From: an uncultured Prevotella sp.
GTDB taxonomy: Bacteria > Bacteroidota > Bacteroidia > Bacteroidales > Bacteroidaceae
DNA length: 42,402 nt
Reading direction: 5' to 3'
NCBI GenBank assembly: GCA_902477645.1
Contig: CABSIA010000005.1
Location: 1 to 42,402 of the forward strand
Position 1 is the stretch's first letter; every line of letters starts with the position of its first letter. This document shows, one piece after another, positions 1 through 7,030 of the stretch. The notes below the pieces were generated by a model, which did no database searches, was not told where the DNA came from, and saw nothing but the letters and a program-made list of their open reading frames with translations. A program made the position numbers and the translations under genes.

Positions 1-577
1 GTATTCTCGCTGCATTTATATTGTATAAGACACTCGGTTATCCCGAACTGGGGTATACCATATACGTATAGCACTTGCCCTTATCTTTTCGGAAAAAGAC
101 AAGGAGCTTTAGATTGCATCATCCTCTTCTCTAATTTTGGCGTTTTCGATTGTAAGGATTCAGCAATTTGCCTATCTTGTAGTCGATAGTATTTTTTAGT
201 ACACCATCAACTAAATGCAAAGTTACAAAAATTTTGTAATTCCAAGCTCCTTGTCGGTTATATTTTCTCTCATGTATAAGGATTTTGAGGGATTATAAAC
301 GGAAAAGGGCAAAATATTGGTGTCATTATTGCTATTTTAGTCATCCGATGGTATAAATATTCATTGTATCTATAACAAAAAGTGCCACTCTCATGAGTAG
401 CTCCTTGAAATGGGGGAAATTTATAGGAGTTGGATTTCTTGGCTATATAGTTGGTGCTCACACCAACTAAAAATCTGTGTAATCTGTGGGAGTTTCAAAT
501 TATACATTATACTAATCCTCTATATTTATCATAAGAATAGTAAAATTAAAATTATTAAAGAAAGTGGAAACGTGTTG
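1..577. other. AT-rich stretch without a convincing gene
   Basis: No convincing gene is visible. An open frame from base 3 to a TAG at 69-71 reads as 22 mostly hydrophobic residues (starting ILAAFILYKT) and could be the tail of a gene lying left of the window, but this is too short to identify. A 12-base perfect inverted repeat (GACAAGGAGCTT at 98-109 and its complement at 244-255) encloses about 134 bases. The small frames around 270-461 and 410-703 have no recognisable family features. Confidence 0.4.
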
Positions 578-754
578 TCAATCCAAAGTCAGATACTGCC
601 TGAAAAACTTGTCGCACAGCTGGTATGCGCCTTCTTCGGAGGTGATGAAATCACGGTCGAGCAGTGCGGTTTCAACCTTACGGTCGCAAAAGAAGTCGGG
701 TGACACATATCCTTCTATTACGAATGGATTCTTGGGAGTATTTTGTCTTGTCAT
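578..754 (-). pseudogene. Internally deleted AAA-family ATPase remnant (58 codons)
   Basis: Seen: ATG at 754-752 and TGA at 580-578 enclose 58 codons. Residues 1-30 include NPFVIEGYVSPDFFCDR, which resembles the start of the large Bacteroidetes ATP-binding protein family (archaeal-ATPase type), where a Walker A loop follows soon after. Residues 30-58 include LLDRDFITSEEGAYQ followed by CDKFFRQYL, which resembles the C-terminal winged-helix end of the same family. The several hundred residues normally between them, including the whole ATPase core, are absent, and the two ends are joined in frame with no stop. I infer an in-frame internal deletion; a domesticated small protein cannot be excluded. 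The family match comes from memory of its termini, not a search. Confidence 0.6.
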
Positions 755-764
755 AATTATGAGT

Positions 765-779
765 TTAACGTAACGTTAA
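765..779. promoter_or_regulatory. 15-base palindrome upstream of the ATPase remnant
   Basis: TTAACGTAACGTTAA is a perfect 7-base inverted repeat around a single central base, 11 bases upstream of the remnant's start codon. It could be an operator that survived the deletion. No regulator is known for it here. Confidence 0.3.
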
Positions 780-911
780 TTCTATAATGCTGCAAAATAA
801 ATGGTTTTGTCCCAATTTTGCAAGTAAATCAGCATAATTATTCTGTGATTTAACATTTTCCTGTATTTAGTCAATGATAGTGCAATATCCCAAGGTGCTT
901 TTTTTCTTCTT

Positions 912-945
912 TTTGCAGACTTTTCCACAGAAAACATTATCTTTG
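912..945 (+). promoter_or_regulatory. Promoter of the phosphoesterase gene
   Basis: A TATCTTTG -7 box lies at 938-945, with TTTG at 912-915, 22 bases upstream. The Bacteroidetes consensus is TTTG then TAnnTTTG with about 19-21 bases between, so the spacing is slightly long. The start codon is 30 bases downstream. Confidence 0.5.
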
Positions 946-975
946 CATAACTGAAACTAAATAAACATACGAATT

Positions 976-1521
976 ATGAAATATATGATATTATCTGATG
1001 TCCATGGCTCTTTGCCGGCTCTCGACAAGGTTTTGGAGATATATCGCCGTGAGAGCTGCGACATGTTGCTGTTGCTTGGCGACTTGCTGAACTACGGACC
1101 GCGGAACGGATTGCCCGAGGGACTTGACGCCAAAGGTGTTGCTGAGCGGCTAAATGCTATGAGCCAAGACATTGTGGCTGTAAGGGGAAATTGCGACTCG
1201 GAGGTAGACCAGATGCTGCTCGATTTCCCGATAATGCAGGACTCGGCTCTCGTTGTTGACAACGGAGTGCGGATTTTGCTTACCCACGGACATGTTTTTA
1301 ATTCAGAGAAAAAAACGGGCGGACATGTTGATGTGCTTTTTTACGGTCATACACATTTGTGGCAACTTTATAAGGATGCTGACGGCACGGTGGTGTGCAA
1401 TACAGGGTCGCCGACATTTCCGAAAGGCGGCAATGTGCCTACATTTGCCATCTATGAGAATAGGCATGTTAGGGTAGTCGGCATCGACGGCTGCGTCATT
1501 GCCGGACTAAATCTGGAATAG
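976..1521 (+). CDS. yfcE: YfcE/MJ0936-type metallophosphoesterase
   Basis: A small calcineurin-like phosphoesterase of 181 residues, the usual length for the YfcE group. These cytosolic enzymes use a two-metal centre to hydrolyse phosphodiesters; E. coli YfcE acts on artificial substrates and its physiological substrate is unclear. All metal-binding motifs can be read: D8-x-H10 (SDVHG), G35-D36 (GDLLNYG), G71-N72-x-D74 (GNCDSE), T103-H104-G105-H106 and Y123-G124-H125-T126-H127. The start is fixed by the canonical MKYMILSDVHG opening and by the promoter just upstream. The gene stands alone on its strand and is followed by a repeat block. Family assignment is secure; the substrate is unknown. 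Confidence 0.9.
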   Translation: MKYMILSDVHGSLPALDKVLEIYRRESCDMLLLLGDLLNYGPRNGLPEGLDAKGVAERLNAMSQDIVAVRGNCDSEVDQMLLDFPIMQDSALVVDNGVRILLTHGHVFNSEKKTGGHVDVLFYGHTHLWQLYKDADGTVVCNTGSPTFPKGGNVPTFAIYENRHVRVVGIDGCVIAGLNLE

Positions 1522-1578
1522 CTTGGCTGCATAAGGCGTTTTTATTAAGGTTGGACGTGTTAAACGCCAAATTTTCAC

Positions 1579-1657
1579 GCATGCGGCTTCAATGGCACAT
1601 GCAACCGCTTGCATTGGCACTTGAAGCCGCATGCGTTGGCACATGAAGCCGCTTGCA
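1579..1657. repeat. Three 22-base direct repeats with a palindromic arm (GCCGCTTGC family)
   Basis: Units at 1592-1613, 1614-1635 and 1636-1657 are each 22 bases and share (A/T)TGGCAC(A/T)TG(A/C)A followed by (A/G)CCGC(T/A)TGC. The 13 bases before them (1579-1591, GCATGCGGCTTCA) are the exact reverse complement of 1622-1634, so the block can fold back on itself. The GCCGCTTGC core recurs in a hairpin at 22484-22541, suggesting a dispersed intergenic family. It lies between the phosphoesterase stop and the minus-strand terminator at 1738. Confidence 0.7.
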
Positions 1658-1737
1658 TATTTTTTTTATCGTGAAATCTTGTGGAGCCGTTAAAAAATGG
1701 ATGTTTCTACTGAGCCTGCAAGGTCGTGTAAAAACGC

Positions 1738-1764
1738 AAAAAAAAGGGACTACGCTCGTCCCCC
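1738..1764 (-). terminator. Intrinsic terminator (minus strand)
   Basis: Read on the minus strand, GGGAC, a 7-base loop, and GTCCC are followed directly by eight Ts (the A-run at 1738-1745 on the plus strand). No annotated minus-strand gene needs it, which supports a separate transcript ending here. Confidence 0.6.
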
Positions 1765-1987
1765 ACAATGCCTGCAAGCAGTGTCACACTGCAAGCAAGG
1801 CTTAAAAACAATCATTTAGTGTTATTCCTGTTTACTAATCTTTTTACTTTCTAAACTAATACCTGGTCCTGAACAATCTCTTGTTTTTACCTGAAGACCT
1901 ATACCTAACGTATATTTTCTAACCTAAATAACCAAAAACCTAAACCAATTTACTAACTAATCAATTTGTCTGTCTTTATCTTTAAGA
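1738..1987 (-). ncRNA. Candidate 250-nt small RNA, family unknown
   Basis: Evidence is positional: a good minus-strand promoter (1993-2023) and an intrinsic terminator (1738-1764) bracket about 250 bases with no sensible reading frame. Upstream of the terminator the RNA would contain a second hairpin, GCAGT-GTGAC-ACTGC, flanked by GCTTGC copies. The 5' two thirds is poor in C on the transcribed strand and looks largely unpaired, with recurring TTAGGTT-like words. It does not show RNase P, tmRNA or SRP landmarks, and lacks the long self-pairing expected of 6S RNA. It could instead be an untranslated leader or an antisense transcript towards the phosphoesterase 3' end. Transcription is inferred, not shown. 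Confidence 0.4.
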
Positions 1988-1992
1988 CGGTG

Positions 1993-2023
1993 CAAAGTTA
2001 TGTATTGTGTCCGAGCACAACAA
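1993..2023 (-). promoter_or_regulatory. Minus-strand promoter for the candidate small RNA
   Basis: On the minus strand TAACTTTG (plus bases 1993-2000) fits the -7 consensus, with TTG (2021-2023) 20 bases upstream. Transcription would start near 1987 and run away from pepT. Confidence 0.45.
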
Positions 2024-2177
2024 GAAATTTGCAGAAAAAAACATACCATTTGTTTTCTTCTTGATGTAGGTCAAAACAAATATCTGTCAGTATGCCGAAA
2101 AATCCGCATTATATATAATAAAATGATGTATTCCAGCGTTTATTAAGTGTATATACATATTTTATAATAAAAAGACC

Positions 2178-3401
2178 ATGAATATAACAGAACGATTTTT
2201 GAATTATACACGCTTCGACACACAGTCGAGTGAGGACTCGCAGACCGTGCCCAGCACAAGTAAACAGCTCGTGTTTGCAAAATATCTGAAGGAGGAGCTG
2301 ATACGTGAGGGACTGCAGGACGTGGAGATGGACGAGATGGGATATGTCTATGCCACCCTGAAGGGCAACACCAGGAAAAATGTGCCCACAATTGGCTTTA
2401 TCTCGCATTATGACACCAGTCCCGACTGCAGCGGCGCCAATGTAAATGCGCGTATAGTTGAGAACTACCGTGGCGGCGACATAGAGCTGTCGCCAGGCAT
2501 TATCTCGTCGCCGGAGAAATTCCCCGAGCTTAACGCGCACATAGGCGAGGACCTTATCGTAACCGACGGACATACACTTTTGGGCGCCGACGACAAGGCG
2601 GGTATTGCTGAGATTGTGCAGGCAATGTGCTATCTGCGTGACCACAGCGAGATTGAGCATGGCGACATCCGTGTGGGCTTCAATCCCGATGAGGAGATAG
2701 GAATGGGCGCACACCATTTCGACGTGGAGAAATTCGGATGCCAATGGGCTTACACCATGGACGGCGGTGACATTGGCGACTTGGAATACGAGAATTTCAA
2801 CGCTGCCGGCGCCAAGGTGCATATCAAGGGCATGAGCGTGCATACCGGCTACGCCAAGGGTAAAATGGTGAATGCCGGCAGGTTGGCTTGTGAGTTCAAC
2901 GCACATATTCCGGAAACCGACATCCCGGAGAATACAGAGGGCTACGAGGGTTTTTATCATCTGCTCTCAATGGAGACACGCACCGAGGAGGCAAAAATGA
3001 GCTACATAATCCGTGACCACGACCGCGATAAGTTTGAGGACCGCAAGGCTTTCTTCAGGCACATAGCCGACGGGATGAACAAAAAATATGGCGAGGGAAC
3101 GGTGGCAGTAGAGCTGCGCGACCAGTACTACAACATGAAGGAGAAAATCGACCAGAACATGCACGTAATCGACATCGTGCTCAAGGCCATGCAGCAGGCA
3201 GGCGTAAAGCCAAAGGTTGAGCCTATACGCGGAGGTACCGACGGCGCACAGCTCAGTTTCATGGGGTTGCCCTGTCCTAACATCTTCGCCGGCGGCGTAA
3301 ACTTCCACGGGCCTCACGAGTTTGTCAGCATTCAGGTTATGGAGAAAGCCGTGGACGTGATAGTGCGCATTTGCGAGATTACAGGAACATACAACGATTG
3401 A
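2178..3401 (+). CDS. pepT: Peptidase T (tripeptide aminopeptidase)
   Basis: Cytosolic M20 family zinc aminopeptidase that releases the N-terminal residue from tripeptides. At 407 residues it matches the usual 404-410 length. The co-catalytic zinc site can be followed: H77 and D79 (ISHYDTSPD), D138 (LLGADDKAG), general base E172 and ligand E173 (NPDEEIG), D195 (MDGGDIG) and the C-terminal His in FHGPHEF. The dimerisation lid lies between about residues 205 and 315. The start is the only ATG giving the family opening, a few bases after TAATAAAAAGACC; no strong Shine-Dalgarno is present. The antiporter gene begins 34 bases after the stop, so they are probably co-transcribed. No clear promoter was found in the long region upstream. 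Confidence 0.95.
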   Translation: MNITERFLNYTRFDTQSSEDSQTVPSTSKQLVFAKYLKEELIREGLQDVEMDEMGYVYATLKGNTRKNVPTIGFISHYDTSPDCSGANVNARIVENYRGGDIELSPGIISSPEKFPELNAHIGEDLIVTDGHTLLGADDKAGIAEIVQAMCYLRDHSEIEHGDIRVGFNPDEEIGMGAHHFDVEKFGCQWAYTMDGGDIGDLEYENFNAAGAKVHIKGMSVHTGYAKGKMVNAGRLACEFNAHIPETDIPENTEGYEGFYHLLSMETRTEEAKMSYIIRDHDRDKFEDRKAFFRHIADGMNKKYGEGTVAVELRDQYYNMKEKIDQNMHVIDIVLKAMQQAGVKPKVEPIRGGTDGAQLSFMGLPCPNIFAGGVNFHGPHEFVSIQVMEKAVDVIVRICEITGTYND

Positions 3402-3435
3402 CAGATACAATTTTTACACAGAATAAAAACAGACA

Positions 3436-5688
3436 ATGGCAGAAATACCCAACCTTATACAAGACCTGGCACTCATTCTCGTGGTGGCAGGTCTTGTCAC
3501 TTTATTATTTAAGAAACCCCGCCAGCCGTTGGTGCTCGGCTACATTGTAGCAGGTTTTCTCGTAAGCCCCCACATGCCCTATATCATGTCTGTGGTCGAC
3601 AAAGCCGACATACAGACATGGGCAGATATCGGTGTGCTGTTTCTGCTGTTCGCCCTTGGCTTGGACTTCTCGTTCAAGAAGATATTGAAAATGGGGATTG
3701 CGCCCGTAATAGCCTCGCTGACAATTATTTTCTGCATGATGGTGCTGGGCTCGTGCGTCGGCCAGATGTTTGGATGGAGCCGCATGAACTGCCTTTTCCT
3801 TGCCGGAATGCTCGCCATGTCGTCTACCACCATCATCTACAAGGCTTTCGATGATCTCGGAGTGCGCCAGCAGCGTTTTGCGGGTCTTGTGATGAGTGTG
3901 CTTATACTGGAGGATGTACTCGCTATCGTAATGATGGTGATGCTGTCCACGATAGCCAGCGGCGCCAGTCCCGACGGCAGCATGATGATTGGCAGCATAG
4001 CCAAAATTGTGTTTTTCCTCGTGGTGTGGTTTGTTGTGGGTATATTTGTTATTCCGCTGTTTTTGCGGAAAACCCGGCGGCTGATGAACGACGAGACCAT
4101 GATTGTTGTCACGCTCGGATTGTGCTGTGCCATGGCTGTTATCTCTGCCACCGTGGGGTTCAGCCCGGCTTTCGGCGCATTCGTTATGGGCAGCATTCTT
4201 GCCGAGACAGTTGAGGCTGACAAAATTGTGCGGCTTGTAGAGCCTGTAAAAAACCTGTTTGGGGCCGTATTCTTCGTTTCCGTCGGAATGCTCGTCGATC
4301 CGGAAGTTCTTGTTCAGTATGCGGTGCCGATATTGGTACTTGTGCTTACGATAATTATCGGGCAGGCTGTGTTCGGAACAATGGGATTTTTGCTCAGCGG
4401 CCAGCCGCTCAAGACCGCCATGCAGTGCGGTTTCTCGATGGCGCAGATAGGCGAGTTCGCGTTTATCATTGCCTCGCTCGGATTGTCACTGGGTGTCATT
4501 GGCCATTTTCTGTACCCTGTTGTTGTGGCGGTCTCTGTCATCACTACTTTCATTACGCCGTATATGATGAAGGCTGCCGTGCCGTGCTATGGGGCTTTGG
4601 AAAAACGTATGCCACGCAAATGGCTCCGCATGCTTAATCACATGGGAAACATGCACCATGCCACAAAAACAGAAAAGAACCATTGGCGCTCGCTGCTGAA
4701 GGCCATGGCATGGAATGTCGTGATTTATTCCATTCTCTCGGCAGCTGTGGTGGCAATAATGCTCACGCTGTTTTTGCCCTTTATGCGAAGCCTGCTGCCA
4801 GGTTGGGAGCTTCACTGGTGGGCAAACGGCATAACAGGAGTTTTAACCGTGATACTTATCTCGCCTTTCCTGCGCTCAATGGTTATGAAGAAAAACCATA
4901 GCGAGGAGTTTAAGGCGTTGTGGATGGAGAGCCGCCTCAACCGCCTGCCGCTGCTGTTCACTGTGCTGGCGCGGATAGCCGTGGCTGCCAGTTTTGTGTT
5001 CTATATTTGTAATTATCTCTCACGGTTTAAAAATGCGCTGATTATTACCATTGCCCTTGTCGTGATACTCCTTATGGTGTTGTCGCGCAGGCTCAAGCAG
5101 CGCAGTATCAGACTTGAGCGTCTGTTTGTCCAAAATCTCCGCTCACGCGATATTTATGCGCAGGTCAGCGGAAAGCGCCGTCCTCTTTTTGAGGGGCATC
5201 TTCTCGACCGTGATATCCATATTTCCGATTTCGTCATACCCGCCGACTCGCTGTGGGCTGGCAAGACACTCCGTGAGCTGCATCTTGGCGGCCGTTTCGG
5301 TGTGCACGTAAGCAGCATTCTGCGTGGCTCGCACCGCATAAACATCCCCGATGGCGACATGATGCTCTTTGTTGGCGACAGGCTACAGGCTATAGGCAAC
5401 GACGAGCAGCTGAACGCAATGAACGCAGCCATGCAGCAGGAGCTGCTGCCCGAGGATGCCGATATTGAGCAGCGTGAGATACACCTCCACAAGGTAGTGA
5501 TATCTGCCGAAAGTCCGCTTGTCGGAAAAACAGTACGCGACAGCCGCATCCGTCAGCAGTATAACTGTATGGTTGTGGGAGTAGAGGAGGGGCAGAAAAA
5601 TCTTACGATGATAAATCCTGCCCACCGTTTCGAGGTTGGCGACACCGTTTGGTTTGTAGGTGAGGAGCAGAATATTGCGAGATTGTAA
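3436..5688 (+). CDS. CPA2 monovalent cation:proton antiporter with two C-terminal RCK_C domains
   Basis: Inner-membrane antiporter of the KefB/CPA2 superfamily, exchanging Na+ or K+ for protons. Residues about 1-380 form the multi-helix Na_H_Exchanger domain, with the characteristic LGYIVAGFLVSP and LFLLFALGLDFSFKK segments and the helix-5-like LEDVLAIVMM carrying the transport acid. Four further hydrophobic segments (about 420-550) are followed by cytosolic TrkA-C (RCK_C) domains at about 580-660 and 680-750, each containing the DS/SLWAGKTLREL or SPLVGKTVRDS type motif. No TrkA-N (NAD-binding) domain is seen, so it differs from KefB/KefC; RCK_C domains may bind a ligand that gates transport. 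The ion specificity cannot be read from the sequence. Confidence 0.85.
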   Translation: MAEIPNLIQDLALILVVAGLVTLLFKKPRQPLVLGYIVAGFLVSPHMPYIMSVVDKADIQTWADIGVLFLLFALGLDFSFKKILKMGIAPVIASLTIIFCMMVLGSCVGQMFGWSRMNCLFLAGMLAMSSTTIIYKAFDDLGVRQQRFAGLVMSVLILEDVLAIVMMVMLSTIASGASPDGSMMIGSIAKIVFFLVVWFVVGIFVIPLFLRKTRRLMNDETMIVVTLGLCCAMAVISATVGFSPAFGAFVMGSILAETVEADKIVRLVEPVKNLFGAVFFVSVGMLVDPEVLVQYAVPILVLVLTIIIGQAVFGTMGFLLSGQPLKTAMQCGFSMAQIGEFAFIIASLGLSLGVIGHFLYPVVVAVSVITTFITPYMMKAAVPCYGALEKRMPRKWLRMLNHMGNMHHATKTEKNHWRSLLKAMAWNVVIYSILSAAVVAIMLTLFLPFMRSLLPGWELHWWANGITGVLTVILISPFLRSMVMKKNHSEEFKALWMESRLNRLPLLFTVLARIAVAASFVFYICNYLSRFKNALIITIALVVILLMVLSRRLKQRSIRLERLFVQNLRSRDIYAQVSGKRRPLFEGHLLDRDIHISDFVIPADSLWAGKTLRELHLGGRFGVHVSSILRGSHRINIPDGDMMLFVGDRLQAIGNDEQLNAMNAAMQQELLPEDADIEQREIHLHKVVISAESPLVGKTVRDSRIRQQYNCMVVGVEEGQKNLTMINPAHRFEVGDTVWFVGEEQNIARL

Positions 5689-5795
5689 CTTGGAGGAGCC
5701 ACATAGTGCAATGTGGGCTGTAGGCTAACTGCTCACTGCCCTGAGACAGGCGGGAGATGTCGTAAATAGAAACGGAAGGCTATGGACAATGCTGG

Positions 5796-6836
5796 TTAGA
5801 AGTGTGTCATAAACTCCACTACAATCTTGTCTTTCTCAGATGTTTTGGCTATGGCATCCTTGCCATAGAAATACTTCTCGTAGTTGATGCGGATTTCGGA
5901 AATGAATGGCTTGGCAAGGCTCAGTGTTACTCCGCATGTGGCGCGATGGCGCTTGTAGTCGTTGATTTTCAGAACTCCGGGTTCGGTATCGCTGCCACCA
6001 TACCGGATGCCGTCGCTGTGGTCGCTCATGAAATCATAGCGTGCCAGGGGCGACACTTTCTGAATGATGCTCTTGGGACTGCGTATGGGGAGGTCGTAGC
6101 ACACGAAGCCGTCGAAGGCATGCACATCGCGGAAGGCATTCCGGCTGTAGTGCTTGTAGAGATATTCAGCCTCGGCGATGAGACCGCCTTTGTGGAAGGT
6201 CAAACCGCCATCATACATTGTGACCGTTACATCTGACGGCTTGATTTTCTGCGTACTCAGCACGAGATTTACATTAGGGAGTATGAACTGTGCTTTGGCC
6301 GAATAGTTTACCCCCTTGGTCCAGTAGTCCTTTTGGTCGGTCAGGCCCGAGCCGTTGAATATGCCCGCATTTACAATGATGGGAAATCCCACATTCCATG
6401 TATAGCCAATCTCGGCACCGACATCGCGCACATTACCCACTTGCTTGGCAATGAACGAGCGGTTGGCAAAATATTGCTGATGGGGAGAGCGGTGGGCATC
6501 GATGGTAAAGGGCACACGTTCTTGGCCTATGGTCAGCTGGAGGGTGCTCCATGGCTTAATGCGTGTATAGGCATCGAGCATCTTTATTTTTCCCTCATCG
6601 CAGAGATCAACCTCCGCCTTGTAGCTTACAAGCGGAGTAATCAGCCCAGTCACATTGACACGGGCCGTGCGCACCTCAAATCTTCCTTCTCCCTCACAGG
6701 TCTGGTATTCATACTTGGAACGGATGGTTCCGCCAATCTTCGGAGTGTTGTCAAAGCTGTCCTTATTTTTCTCCTGGGCATTCACAGTTGTCGCCTGCGC
6801 CATCAGTAGTGCCGCTATCAAACATATATTCTTCAT
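5796..6836 (-). CDS. Outer-membrane porin, Porin_O_P (phosphate-selective O/P) family
   Basis: A 346-residue outer-membrane beta-barrel. Residues 1-20 are a typical signal peptide with cleavage near VNAQ-E. The mature protein starts with a short linker and then alternating amphipathic strands (GGTIRSKYEYQT, GRFEVRTARVNVTG, LQLTIGQERVPFTID), as in Bacteroidetes OprP/OprO-like proteins, and ends in a C-terminal Phe (EFMTHF), the usual BAM signal. Family members are called phosphate- or pyrophosphate-selective, but the binding residues of Pseudomonas OprP cannot be confirmed here and the solute is unknown. It has its own promoter and stands convergent to the antiporter gene, separated by 107 bases with only a weak hairpin (about 5697-5719). 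Confidence 0.85.
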   Translation of the reverse strand: MKNICLIAALLMAQATTVNAQEKNKDSFDNTPKIGGTIRSKYEYQTCEGEGRFEVRTARVNVTGLITPLVSYKAEVDLCDEGKIKMLDAYTRIKPWSTLQLTIGQERVPFTIDAHRSPHQQYFANRSFIAKQVGNVRDVGAEIGYTWNVGFPIIVNAGIFNGSGLTDQKDYWTKGVNYSAKAQFILPNVNLVLSTQKIKPSDVTVTMYDGGLTFHKGGLIAEAEYLYKHYSRNAFRDVHAFDGFVCYDLPIRSPKSIIQKVSPLARYDFMSDHSDGIRYGGSDTEPGVLKINDYKRHRATCGVTLSLAKPFISEIRINYEKYFYGKDAIAKTSEKDKIVVEFMTHF

Positions 6837-6870
6837 ATTCTTATATTACGCATAGTCAAGTTACCGGCTG

Positions 6871-6878
6871 CAAAGGTA
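6871..6878 (-). promoter_or_regulatory. -7 box for the porin gene
   Basis: On the minus strand TACCTTTG fits TAnnTTTG, 34 bases upstream of the porin ATG. No clean -33 TTTG is visible in the AT-rich sequence beyond it. Confidence 0.5.
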
Positions 6879-6954
6879 ATATAGGAATATTTCATTGATG
6901 TGACATGGATATTACAAAAATATGTCGAAATATATTATTGTAACAATATTGTGA

Positions 6955-6994
6955 CAATACCCGTTGGCGGGATTAATTCCGTCAACGGGTATTG
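6955..6994. repeat. 12-base inverted repeat downstream of lptD
   Basis: CAATACCCGTTG at 6955-6966 is perfectly complementary to CAACGGGTATTG at 6983-6994, with a 16-base loop containing GCGGGATTAATTCCG. A related half, CCGTTGGCGGAATTAA, occurs alone at 42302-42317, so this may be another dispersed element rather than only a terminator. Confidence 0.55.
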
Positions 6995-6996
6995 AT

Positions 6997-7020
6997 TATA
7001 AAAGCAGGTTGGAAACCTGC
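6997..7020 (-). terminator. Intrinsic terminator of lptD
   Basis: On the minus strand GCAGGTT-TCC-AACCTGC forms a 7-base stem followed by TTTTATAAT. It begins 10 bases after the lptD stop codon and so probably ends that transcript. Confidence 0.65.
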
Positions 7021-7030
7021 ACTCCCCAGT

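Noticed and set aside
1738..1987. 6S RNA, tmRNA, SRP RNA or RNase P assignment for the candidate small RNA
   Set aside because: Length and sequence landmarks do not fit, and the long self-complementarity of 6S RNA is missing.
2109..2960. Long minus-strand open frame of 283 codons inside pepT
   Set aside because: Antisense to an unmistakable pepT with all metal ligands; the product shows no family resemblance.
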